From JAFNAG01 sp963721405 (GTDB lineage Bacteria; Acidobacteriota; UBA6911), in the NCBI GenBank assembly GCA_963721405.1, contig CAVRJA010000010.1, positions 1 through 64,000 on the forward strand: a stretch of DNA of 64,000 bases. The letters run 5' to 3'. The position numbers and the translations under genes are program-made. Within the stretch, counting starts at the first letter, position 1; each line of letters opens with the position of its first letter. Below are positions 15,001 through 22,330 of the stretch, piece by piece. A model generated the notes under the pieces. That model saw nothing but the letters and a program-made list of their open reading frames with translations, was not told where the DNA came from and made no database searches.

Positions 15001-16992
15001 GACGGCATCGGATATGTCACCGTTTGCGATCCGGACATGCTTATCACCAATCCCAAGAAATCCATCCTGTCCGGCGCGATGGATGGTACCAAGACAGGCC
15101 GATTCTACGGCGACCCCTTCGGTCAATACATGGCCACGCTGAAAGCGGCCGGGCTGCGGCACGGGAGCGATTTGTCGCAGCCATGGGATGAGCTCCCCGG
15201 AAGGGCGAAGGCTCTCGCGCTGTACGGGACCGGCGATGAGAGCTACGACGTCACCTGGGAATACAAGCGGGGAAACCGCACCGGCGACCACCATTTTCAG
15301 GGCAAGTGGACCGGGCTGGTAGGGTTGGTCAACAGGGAGTACGAACGCAAGCACGCCGATCATCGCGGGCAGGGTATGTTGACGCTCCTGAAGCAGGATC
15401 TCTGCACCGCCTGCGGCGGCAGCCGTCTCCAACCCGAGTCCTTGCGTTTCCGCATCGGAAGGATGAACATCGCGGAACTGTCCGCACTCCCAGCCTCCGA
15501 GGCGCTCGAGTTCTTTAGAACCATTGAGACCCTCTTGACCAGGAGATTGAGTGCGGTTGTGGCTCCCCTGGCGCAGGAGATCATAAAGCGCCTCGAGTTT
15601 CTGGCCGAATTGGGGCTGGACTACCTGAGCATCGACCGGGTTTCCGGCAGCCTCTCGGGCGGCGAAGGCCAACGCGTGAAGATGGCCGCGCAGCTGGGAA
15701 GCGGCCTTACGGACGTCACTTACGTGTTGGATGAACCGACCGCCGGCCTGCATCCGGCAGACGCCGGCCGGCTCATGAGCGCGCTCCGAGCGCTGCAACG
15801 GAGCGAAAACACGATCGTACTGGTGGAACACGACCGGGACGTGATTCTCGCAGCCGACCACATCATCGACCTCGGACCCGGCGCCGGAGTCATGGGCGGG
15901 GAGATCATTGCTCAAGGATCACCAGAAGAAATCATGCGTAACTCATCATCAATAACAGGAAAATATCTCATGAGACTCCCGGCAGAAGGCCGGTCCAGGG
16001 ACCGGGCGCTGCAGCCGGGACTGATTGTCCGCGAGGTGAACTCCAACAATCTGAAGCGCTTTGATCTGGAGGTTCCATCCGGGGGGATCGTGGTGGTAAC
16101 GGGCGTTTCCGGGAGCGGGAAATCGACCCTCGTGTTCGACGTGATTCATCAATCCTGGGAAAAAGGACGGCCTCGCGGATGCTCGTCGATCGGCGGATTC
16201 GAGCGCTTTCAGCGCGTCGTGGCCGTGCATCAGAAACTCCACTTTTCCGCTTCGATGGGCACACCGGCCACCTTTGCGGGCATTTTCGACCGCATCCGCG
16301 ACCTGTTCGCCGCGACGGAAGACGCACGGCGGCTGGGATTGAAGCGGAGCCACTTCTCGTTCACAGATAAGCAGGGGCGCTGCGCTGACTGCCAGGGGAC
16401 GGGCCGCCTGACGGTCATCATGGATTTTCTGTCCGATGTGTCCGTCGTCTGCGAGCGATGCAAAGGATTGCGCTACGAAGATCCGGTGCTCCGCTGCCGG
16501 TATCGCGACCGGAGCATCGCCGACGTGCTGGCCATGACCGCCGTGGAAGCTGCCGTATTCTTCGAAGACCACCGGGCACTGTCGGGTCAACTCGAGATGC
16601 TGGCGAAAGTCGGCCTGGGTTATCTGCCGCTGGGACAACCGCTGGACACGCTGTCCGGCGGGGAATCACAGCGGCTGATGCTGGCCGGCGAACTGATGAG
16701 GCCGACCAAAGGAAACACCCTTTACCTGTTTGACGAGCCGGCCGACGGCCTGCACTTCAGCGACATCGAGTGCCTGCTCCGGTTGTTTCACCAGCTTGCC
16801 GGCCAGGGACACACCCTCCTGATCATCGAGCACGACCCGCAAATCATACTGAGCGCGGATTGGATTATCGATCTGGGTCCTGGGGGCGGCGGGAAAGGCG
16901 GTTCCGTGGTCGCTGCAGGGAGAGTTTCGGACATCATCCGGTGCGACAGTTCAGCCACGGGCAGAATCCTCAGGAAATATGATACATGTTGA
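12046..16992 (+). CDS. Tandem (double-length) UvrA-like ATPase
   Basis: 1648 residues, nearly twice the usual 940 of UvrA. It contains four ABC ATPase modules in two UvrA-like halves. Walker A motifs: about residues 34 (GVSGSGKSS), 518 (GVSGAGKST), 874 (GVSGSGKSS) and 1353 (GVSGSGKST). ABC signatures: about 363 (LSAGESRR), 708 (LSGGEAQR), 1203 (LSGGEGQR) and 1538 (LSGGESQR). Cys pairs of the zinc modules are present in each module (CPACKG, CEACQG, CRVCDG, CADCQG and others). After TEIYDYLRLLFARLG the sequence jumps almost directly to SLFSFNSPAGACPAC, so the UvrB-binding domain of canonical UvrA is missing. Such fused, UvrB-domain-less UvrAs are a known class of unclear role (DNA damage tolerance or drug resistance are proposed). 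Start at ATG 12046 is chosen over an upstream ATG; both lack a strong ribosome binding site. Confidence 0.93.
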   Translation: MPREKTIRVHNACENNLQSVSLAFPRHKLIVVSGVSGSGKSSLVFDVIYREAERRYLGSFSTHARQFLGRMKRPDVERVDGLSAAIAVDQKSVVRNPRSTVGTITEIYDYLRLLFARLGKTENPVPGFKIERSLFSFNSPAGACPACKGLGVEDCLDPELLVADGTKSLRQGCMVNTAPNGYIIYSQVTMDVLDQVCRSEGFNTDIAWRDLTPEQKHIVLYGSDKIEIPYGKHPLESRMRWSGITARPRETGFYKGIIPVMDAILKRSRNRNILRFARTAACSACGGTRLNPDARSVRIGRVAISDLAALELNQLQQALARLPFLDADSPIASPITALIDKRIELLNRLGLGYLSLDRESTTLSAGESRRLRLAVQAGAGLSGILYVFDEPSIGLHSRDTGRLLEMLEELRDQGNSVIVVEHEEEFLRHADWLVDIGPAAGVHGGRILHNLDVAQIDSLAGEEIRRSRTLSFLTGAEELAIPAERRPGRSVLSIQGAAANNLKGIDVEFHLETLNAVTGVSGAGKSTLTNQVLGGFLRCKLHAASAPAGKCDAIRGWERITKVISIDQSPIGRTPRSNPATYTGLFDPIRELFAALPGSRARGWDKGRFSFNTSGGRCEACQGAGFQQIGMHFMGSVEVLCDECGGRRFHGDTLEISYRDKSIYDVLELSVSEAVEFFDGHPEILRYLATMAELGLGYLKLGQRSSTLSGGEAQRVKLATELARPQSTHTLYILDEPTTGLHQADVGNLLRALNALVGQGNTVILIEHHLGLIAAADWVVDLGPESGSDGGYLVAQGSPEDIAGCAASFTGKALREYMDRQTGRAIPAPVRRKVAHCAIGEPAGDAIRFTGVTTHNLKGIDVAIPRNRITVLAGVSGSGKSSLAFDTIFAEGRRRFLESFSTYARSQIGAGPEACFDRVSGLTPALAVDQRSITANPRSTLGTVTGIYDLYRLLFSRAGRSDDGEAPGPSSIFSFNHQSGACRVCDGIGYVTVCDPDMLITNPKKSILSGAMDGTKTGRFYGDPFGQYMATLKAAGLRHGSDLSQPWDELPGRAKALALYGTGDESYDVTWEYKRGNRTGDHHFQGKWTGLVGLVNREYERKHADHRGQGMLTLLKQDLCTACGGSRLQPESLRFRIGRMNIAELSALPASEALEFFRTIETLLTRRLSAVVAPLAQEIIKRLEFLAELGLDYLSIDRVSGSLSGGEGQRVKMAAQLGSGLTDVTYVLDEPTAGLHPADAGRLMSALRALQRSENTIVLVEHDRDVILAADHIIDLGPGAGVMGGEIIAQGSPEEIMRNSSSITGKYLMRLPAEGRSRDRALQPGLIVREVNSNNLKRFDLEVPSGGIVVVTGVSGSGKSTLVFDVIHQSWEKGRPRGCSSIGGFERFQRVVAVHQKLHFSASMGTPATFAGIFDRIRDLFAATEDARRLGLKRSHFSFTDKQGRCADCQGTGRLTVIMDFLSDVSVVCERCKGLRYEDPVLRCRYRDRSIADVLAMTAVEAAVFFEDHRALSGQLEMLAKVGLGYLPLGQPLDTLSGGESQRLMLAGELMRPTKGNTLYLFDEPADGLHFSDIECLLRLFHQLAGQGHTLLIIEHDPQIILSADWIIDLGPGGGGKGGSVVAAGRVSDIIRCDSSATGRILRKYDTC

Positions 16993-17378
16993 ACTCTGAC
17001 TCACCTCGCTCACCTACCGCCTCCGGCGGGGCGACTCGAAAAGGCTCCGCCGTTCCGGCGTGGAGGGTATTGGGATTTTCAAGAGCTCACGGCCATTGCG
17101 AATCGTGCCACGAATGGAGAATTGTTTTCTCGCGAGGATACTTGGAGACCCTTCATCAAACCACCCGCGTTACGATTGGCAGCTGACTGTCTTCCTGCTG
17201 GCCGGGATGAATTGACTGGGGTGCTGCATTCCCGTGGCACTCCTGGGAGTTCGGTTTGATTGACGGGCAAGTCTGCTGTGCATAAAATGCCACTGGCACT
17301 GAAAGCGAAGTTGAATGCGGGCCCGAGTGTTTGCCGGCGCCGTGGAGTGCGCTCGCAGGAATTGTGGAGGGATGGGGC
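16993..17378. other. Intergenic, no gene seen
   Basis: No credible gene. Contains a CCGCCTCCGGCGGGGC stem shortly after the uvrA-like gene (about 17018-17034), without a T run. The ribosome binding site of the next gene (GGAGGGATGGGGC) lies at its right end. Confidence 0.4.
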
Positions 17379-19817
17379 ATGCAGGACTTTGAAAAGCTGG
17401 GGACATTCTACATCGGCCGCGAATACGACCTCGAAGCGAAGGCTGCGAAAGAAGATCTGATCCTATACGATTCCAAGGATCTGGTCACGCACGCGGTGTG
17501 CGTCGGCATGACGGGGAGCGGCAAAACCGGCCTCTGCATTTCGCTGCTCGAGGAAGCGGCCATCGACAACATTCCGGCCATCATCATCGATCCCAAGGGC
17601 GACCTGGCCAATCTCATGCTGACCTTTCCCCGGCTGAGCGGTGAGGATTTCCTGCCCTGGGTCAACGCCGAGGACGCGCTGAAACAGGGGCTTACCCCGC
17701 AGGAATACGCCGTCCGGCAGGCGGACCTTTGGAAAAAGGGGCTGGCGGATTGGGGCCAGGGCGGCGAGCGCATCCAGCGCCTGCGAGATGCGGCGGATGT
17801 GGCCGTCTACACGCCGGGCAGCGGCGCGGGCATTCCGGTATCGATCCTCAAGTCGTTTTCCGCGCCGGGCCCGGCGCTTCTCGAGGACGGGGAGATGCTG
17901 CGCGAACGCGTCGAAACCACGGTGGCCAGTCTGCTCGGACTCATGGGAATCGAGGCGAACCCGATGCAGAGCCGGGAACACATCCTGCTATCCACGCTGA
18001 TCGGCTGGGCGTGGAACCAGGGGAAGGACCTGGACCTGGCGGGCCTCATCCAGAATGTCCAGGCGCCCCCGTTCAACAAGATCGGCGTGCTCGACCTGGA
18101 GACCTTTTACCCTTCCAGGGACCGGTTCGGCCTGGTGATGGCGCTCAACAACATGCTGGCTGCGCCCGGCTTCAATGCCTGGCTCGAGGGGGAAGCTCTC
18201 GATATCGGGAAGATCCTGCACGGGCCCACCGGCCGTCCGAGGCTGGCCATTTTCTCGATCGCCCACCTGGACGATGCCGGCCGCATGTTCTTCGTCTCAC
18301 TGCTGCTGAATCAGATTCTCGGGTGGATGCGGGCCCAGCCGGGCACTACCAGCCTGCGGGCTCTGGTCTATATGGATGAAATCTTCGGGTATTTCCCCCC
18401 GGTCGCGAACCCGCCGTCGAAACGGCCTCTGCTGACGCTGCTCAAACAGGCGCGCGCGTTTGGCGTGGGGATCGTGCTGGCGACACAGAACCCGGTGGAC
18501 CTCGACTACAAGGGGCTGTCCAATGCCGGGACATGGTTCATAGGCCGGCTGCAGACAGACCGGGATAAGCAGCGGGTGCTGGACGGCCTGGAAGGTGCGG
18601 CCGCCGGATCCGGATTCGACCGCCGCCGCATGGAGCAGATCCTGGCCGGGTTGGGAAGCCGGATTTTCCTGATGAACGACACGCACGAAGATCGACCGGT
18701 GGTATTTCAGACACGCTGGACTCTTTCGTACCTGCGCGGGCCAGTGACGCGGGACCAGATCAAGACACTGATGGCTCCATGGAAGGCTCAAGCGAGCGAA
18801 CCGGGAACGGTTTGCGCAGCGCCGGTGCAGCCTGTGGCGCCGGCAGTGCTCCCAACGCCTGGAGCACCGCGGCTGTCGCTGTCTCCCGACATACCTCAGT
18901 TTTTTGTTCCGCCGCGCGGCAGTGCGCCTGTCGGGAGCAGCCTGGTCTATCGGCCAGCAATCCTGGGCGCGGCCAAGGTCGGTTTCACAGATCCCAAGCG
19001 GAAGGTGGATGTCACCCAGGACGCGGTCTACACGGTCCCGGTCACGGATGAAGCCGTACCGGTGAACTGGGAGAATGCCCGGGCAACGGAAGTCGCCGTC
19101 GCAACGCTTGAATCCGCTCCCCGGGAAGGGGCGGAGTTCGGCGAATTGCCCGCGGCGGCTGCAAAGGCCAAAAATTACGCGGGCTGGAGCCGGAACTATG
19201 TCGGCTGGCTCGCTGACACGCAGTCCCTCCAGCTGCTGGCCAGTCCGAGCACCGGGACCCTGTCGCGTCCGGGCGAGGCAGAACGGGACTTCCGCATACG
19301 GCTGACCCAGGATGCACGGGAGGAACGCGACCAGATGGTCGCGCAGATCCGAAAGACGTACGCGCCGAGATTGGCGGCCCTGCAGGAGCGGGTCCGCAGG
19401 GCTCAGGAGAAGGTTGAGCGCGAAAAGGTCCAGGCCAGTCAGCAGACGGTGCAGACGGCGATCTCTTTTGGCACGACGCTGTTCGGCGCGCTGCTGGGCC
19501 GCAAGGCCGTCAGCATGTCCACGCTCGGCAGAGCCACGACTGCCGCGCGCGGTGTCTCCCGGTCAATGAAAGAGCGACAGGAAGTCGGGCGGGCGGAGGA
19601 AACAGTCGAAGCGCTGCAGCAACAGCTGGCCGACTTGAATGCCGAGGCCGAGGCTGCGATTGCGGAATTGCAGTCCAGGGCCGACCCCCTGAATGAGCGC
19701 CTGGATACGATCGCCATCAAGGCGAAAAAGACGAACGTCTCGGTCCGGTTGGTAGCGTTGGTATGGGCGCCGCACTGGCGCGATTCCCAGGGGACGGCGA
19801 CGCCCGCATGGTACTGA
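17379..19817 (+). CDS. HerA/DUF87-like ATPase with coiled coil
   Basis: 812 residues from the ATG at 17379, behind GGAGGGATGGGG. Residues 30-70 hold Walker A GMTGSGKTG and the strand IDPKGDLANL, as in HerA/VirB4/FtsK-type ATPases. A Walker B-like VYMDEIFGY lies near residue 330, and a sensor-like GIVLATQNPVDLDY near 370. These proteins form hexameric motors that move DNA or proteins. Residues 470-540 are a Pro- and Ala-rich linker, and residues 640-790 are mostly helical with a heptad-rich segment (RVRRAQEKVEREKV, LQQQLADLNAEAEAAI), likely a coiled coil. No NurA-like nuclease, restriction or conjugation gene is adjacent, so the partner is unknown. It could be a genome-maintenance or defence ATPase; only the motor class is supported. 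Confidence 0.8.
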   Translation: MQDFEKLGTFYIGREYDLEAKAAKEDLILYDSKDLVTHAVCVGMTGSGKTGLCISLLEEAAIDNIPAIIIDPKGDLANLMLTFPRLSGEDFLPWVNAEDALKQGLTPQEYAVRQADLWKKGLADWGQGGERIQRLRDAADVAVYTPGSGAGIPVSILKSFSAPGPALLEDGEMLRERVETTVASLLGLMGIEANPMQSREHILLSTLIGWAWNQGKDLDLAGLIQNVQAPPFNKIGVLDLETFYPSRDRFGLVMALNNMLAAPGFNAWLEGEALDIGKILHGPTGRPRLAIFSIAHLDDAGRMFFVSLLLNQILGWMRAQPGTTSLRALVYMDEIFGYFPPVANPPSKRPLLTLLKQARAFGVGIVLATQNPVDLDYKGLSNAGTWFIGRLQTDRDKQRVLDGLEGAAAGSGFDRRRMEQILAGLGSRIFLMNDTHEDRPVVFQTRWTLSYLRGPVTRDQIKTLMAPWKAQASEPGTVCAAPVQPVAPAVLPTPGAPRLSLSPDIPQFFVPPRGSAPVGSSLVYRPAILGAAKVGFTDPKRKVDVTQDAVYTVPVTDEAVPVNWENARATEVAVATLESAPREGAEFGELPAAAAKAKNYAGWSRNYVGWLADTQSLQLLASPSTGTLSRPGEAERDFRIRLTQDAREERDQMVAQIRKTYAPRLAALQERVRRAQEKVEREKVQASQQTVQTAISFGTTLFGALLGRKAVSMSTLGRATTAARGVSRSMKERQEVGRAEETVEALQQQLADLNAEAEAAIAELQSRADPLNERLDTIAIKAKKTNVSVRLVALVWAPHWRDSQGTATPAWY

Positions 19818-19867
19818 TTGGCGCCGCGCATGTCGAACGGTCAATGCGAGGGTGCGGCTATCAGATG

Positions 19868-19917
19868 GTGGGCGTCAGGTGCTGGGTGTCAGGTGTTGGG
19901 TGTTAGGTGTCGGGGCT
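19868..19917 (+). repeat. Short tandem repeats GGTGTCAGGTGYTGG
   Basis: Imperfect tandem units of about 14-16 bp (GGCGTCAGGTGCTGG, GTGTCAGGTGTTGG, GTGTTAGGTGTCGG) in the gap before gpsA. A similar CCGACACCC/CCAAAACCTGA segment, reverse orientation, occurs at 56852-56889. Confidence 0.6.
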
Positions 19918-19991
19918 GGCCTCAATAGGGCGTACACAGCGGCGACTCTCGTGACCGTCGGTTCGTTTGTTTCGCGGTCGCCGGGAGACGA

Positions 19992-19997
19992 TATAAT
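19992..19997 (+). promoter_or_regulatory. Possible -10 box of gpsA
   Basis: A perfect TATAAT 20 bp before the start codon. No good -35 box is present at 16-18 bp, so this is tentative. Confidence 0.35.
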
Positions 19998-20016
19998 CCT
20001 GAGCCGGAAAAATCAA

Positions 20017-21015
20017 ATGAAGCAGATCACGGTCATAGGGGCAGGAAGTTGGGGGACGGCGCTTTCGGCGGTACTCGCGCGAGAGGACCGGCCCATCAGG
20101 CTCTGGGCCTTTGAACGGGAAGTCCTTGACGACATCCGGGCAAGCCGCGAAAACAAGGTGTTTCTCCCCGGTTTCACTCTGCCCGAGAGCGTCACAGTCA
20201 CGAACAGCCTGGCAGAAGCGGTCGAAGGGGCCGGCATCGTGCTCACCGTCATGCCGTCGCACGTCTGCCGGCGCCTGTTCGAACAGATGGTCCCGTGGCT
20301 GACGCCGGACATGATCTTTGTCAGCGCCACGAAGGGGATCGACGCCGAAAGGCTGATGCGGATGAGCGAAATCATCCGGACGGCGATCGAGCCTCATTTC
20401 GTGCCGCGCATCTGTGTGTTGTCAGGGCCGAGCTTCGCTTTGGAAGTTGCCAAGGGGGATCCCACCGCAGTCGTGGTTGCTTCCGAAGATCGTGTGTCGG
20501 CGGCGCTGGTCCAGAAGGAATTCTCCTCGTTGTCGCTGCGGCTGTACACCTCCGGCGACGTGGTCGGCGTCGAATTGGGCGGGGCGCTGAAGAACGTGAT
20601 TGCGATCGCTGCCGGCGCCATCGAAGGGCTGGGGCTCGGGCACAATACGATGGCGGCCCTGCTGACGCGGGGGTTGGCGGAAATAACCCGCCTGGCCTGT
20701 GCCTGCGGCGCGCGCCGCGAGACCATGGCGGGGCTTGCCGGCGTCGGCGACCTGGCTTTGACGTGCACCGGGCGCCTCAGTCGGAATCGGTCCGTCGGGG
20801 TCGAGCTCGGCAGGGGACGGAGGCTCGCCGACATCGTCGCATCCATGCGCATGGTGGCCGAAGGCGTCAAGACGACGCGGGCGACCGTGGCTCTCGCAGA
20901 ACGGCACCGCGTCGATGTACCCATTACGCAGCAGGTAAATCGCATTCTGGAAGGGGAAGTCTCCCCCCGCGAAGCCATCCGGGAATTGATGGAGCGGTCT
21001 CTGAAAGAGGAATAA
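20017..21015 (+). CDS. gpsA: NAD(P)-dependent glycerol-3-phosphate dehydrogenase
   Basis: 332 residues from ATG 20017. It reduces dihydroxyacetone phosphate to sn-glycerol 3-phosphate, the backbone of phospholipids, in the cytoplasm. The N-terminal Rossmann motif is GAGSWGTA (residues 8-15). The conserved VLSGPSFALEVAKGDPTAVV and the catalytic Lys in GGALKNVIAIAAG are present, as is the C-terminal helical domain with GVGDLALTCTGRLSRNRSVG. An in-frame upstream extension exists but runs through tandem repeats and is not credible. The sirtuin gene follows 41 bp downstream and may be co-transcribed. Confidence 0.96.
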   Translation: MKQITVIGAGSWGTALSAVLAREDRPIRLWAFEREVLDDIRASRENKVFLPGFTLPESVTVTNSLAEAVEGAGIVLTVMPSHVCRRLFEQMVPWLTPDMIFVSATKGIDAERLMRMSEIIRTAIEPHFVPRICVLSGPSFALEVAKGDPTAVVVASEDRVSAALVQKEFSSLSLRLYTSGDVVGVELGGALKNVIAIAAGAIEGLGLGHNTMAALLTRGLAEITRLACACGARRETMAGLAGVGDLALTCTGRLSRNRSVGVELGRGRRLADIVASMRMVAEGVKTTRATVALAERHRVDVPITQQVNRILEGEVSPREAIRELMERSLKEE

Positions 21016-21056
21016 TCCGCGGCTCCTTCCTCTTCCAAAACCCGGCGAAACAACTC

Positions 21057-21824
21057 ATGAGTCCAAACGACCCGATCGCACAGCTCGCAAGCCGCATCCG
21101 TGCGGCGTCCCGCATCACCGTAGTCACCGGCGCGGGCGTTTCCGCCGCCAGCGGCGTTCCGACGTTCCGCGGACGCGAAGGACTCTGGAAAAACTTCGCG
21201 CCCGAGGAACTCGCCACGCCGGAAGCCTTCCGCCGCGACCCGAAGCTTGTGTGGGAGTGGTACAACTGGCGGCGCGAGACGATTGCGAGGTGCATGCCAA
21301 ACGCCGGGCACGAAGTGCTGTCCTCCTGGAGCCGGCGCTGCGCGGCATTCACGCTGATCACACAGAATGTCGACGGCCTTCACGAAAAGGCGGGCACCCG
21401 GAACGTCATCAGGTTCCACGGCTCGATCTGGGAGGTGATGTGCTGGCAGCGTTGCCCGGCATCCCCGGAGCGCTGGCGGGATGACCGGGTGCCGATTATC
21501 GGCCTGCCGCCGGCCTGCCCGCATTGCGGGGGATTGATCCGGCCCGGGGTGGTGTGGTTCGGCGAGGGGATCGACCCCGAGATTCTGGAGCATTCCCTGG
21601 AAGCCGCCCGGTGTGACCTGTTTCTCACGATAGGCACTTCTGCCGTCGTCTATCCCGCCGCAGGTCTGGTCCATCAGGCCCGGAGCTTCGGGGCGTTTAC
21701 GGTGGAGATAAATCCCCAGGCTACCCCGAGCTCGAATGCCGTCGATCTGGCGATTCCGGGGCGCGCAGAGGAAGTGCTCCCGGCAGTAGACTCTGCTTGC
21801 CAGGCTGCCGGATCAGCAAACTGA
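21057..21824 (+). CDS. cobB: NAD-dependent protein deacylase (sirtuin)
   Basis: 255 residues. It removes acyl groups from protein lysines using NAD. The NAD-binding motif GAGVSAASGVPTFRG is at residues 25-39, QNVDGLH at 103-109, and catalytic His121 (RFHGS). Tyr69 and Arg72 (WYNWRRE) match the Tyr-x-x-Arg pair that lets SIRT5/CobB-type enzymes accept succinyl- and malonyl-lysine. Zinc ligands: CPHC gives Cys154 and Cys157, but the first pair is CWQRC (Cys129 and Cys133), spaced C-x3-C and not C-x2-C. The start ATG at 21057 has no strong ribosome binding site; it lies 41 bp after gpsA, so translation may be coupled. Confidence 0.93.
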   Translation: MSPNDPIAQLASRIRAASRITVVTGAGVSAASGVPTFRGREGLWKNFAPEELATPEAFRRDPKLVWEWYNWRRETIARCMPNAGHEVLSSWSRRCAAFTLITQNVDGLHEKAGTRNVIRFHGSIWEVMCWQRCPASPERWRDDRVPIIGLPPACPHCGGLIRPGVVWFGEGIDPEILEHSLEAARCDLFLTIGTSAVVYPAAGLVHQARSFGAFTVEINPQATPSSNAVDLAIPGRAEEVLPAVDSACQAAGSAN

Positions 21825-22330
21825 ACACGCCATTGCGGCCGCTGGTGCAGTGCCGGCATTCTCTCCGGAGACTTCCCCGGGATTCGGGCGCCGCTGCTGC
21901 CGGGACCGGCGTCCCGCCGGCTCTTTCAGCTCCTGGTCCTGTGAAACGGTTCAAACGCGACTCCAGACCCACAATCTGCCGGCGAGACGCCTAATGCCGC
22001 ATACTTTTTGCAAAAAGAGGGGCGAGCAAAATGCAGGGATCTTGGACCTGGGACTTGGACGTGGACGGGATTAAAGGTGCGCCGTTAAGTCCCAACGCCT
22101 CAGAAACCTGTGCCGCAACCTCGTCTAGGTCCACGTCGAAGTCCAGGTCCAGGTCCAAGTCCACGAGCCAAAATGGTAATTCGTATGCAAGAACGGAATT
22201 TTAGAAAAAGTATGCGGCATTAGGCGAGACGCCGGCGGTCCCGGCAACCGCCCCGTCGCCATGCCGATCAAATGCGAGTTTCAGAGATCAATGAACGGCG
22301 ACGCAGCCGCCGCAGGGGCTCCCCGGAGAC
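21825..22330. repeat. Intergenic nested inverted-repeat element
   Basis: No gene. A 32-bp inverted repeat (21978-22009 and 22205-22236, starting GCCGGCG and ending CATACTTTTT) matches except for a 3-bp centre where both arms keep GGCGAGACGCC in the same orientation. Inside lies a second inverted pair made of GGACCT/GGACTT/GGACGT hexamers (22041-22067) and its complement (22128-22167). Confidence 0.75.

Noticed and set aside
14050..15915. Long minus-strand ORF of 621 codons within the tandem UvrA gene
   Set aside because: It lies wholly inside a gene with unmistakable UvrA motifs; high GC creates such shadow frames.
18820..19060. Frameshift in the HerA-like gene linker
   Set aside because: The Pro/Ala-rich linker looked out of place, but the frame is continuous and codon use is normal, so it is a low-complexity linker.
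22041..22167. CRISPR array or direct-repeat array
   Set aside because: Units are only 6 bp, contiguous, and arranged as inverted arms, without spacers or cas genes.
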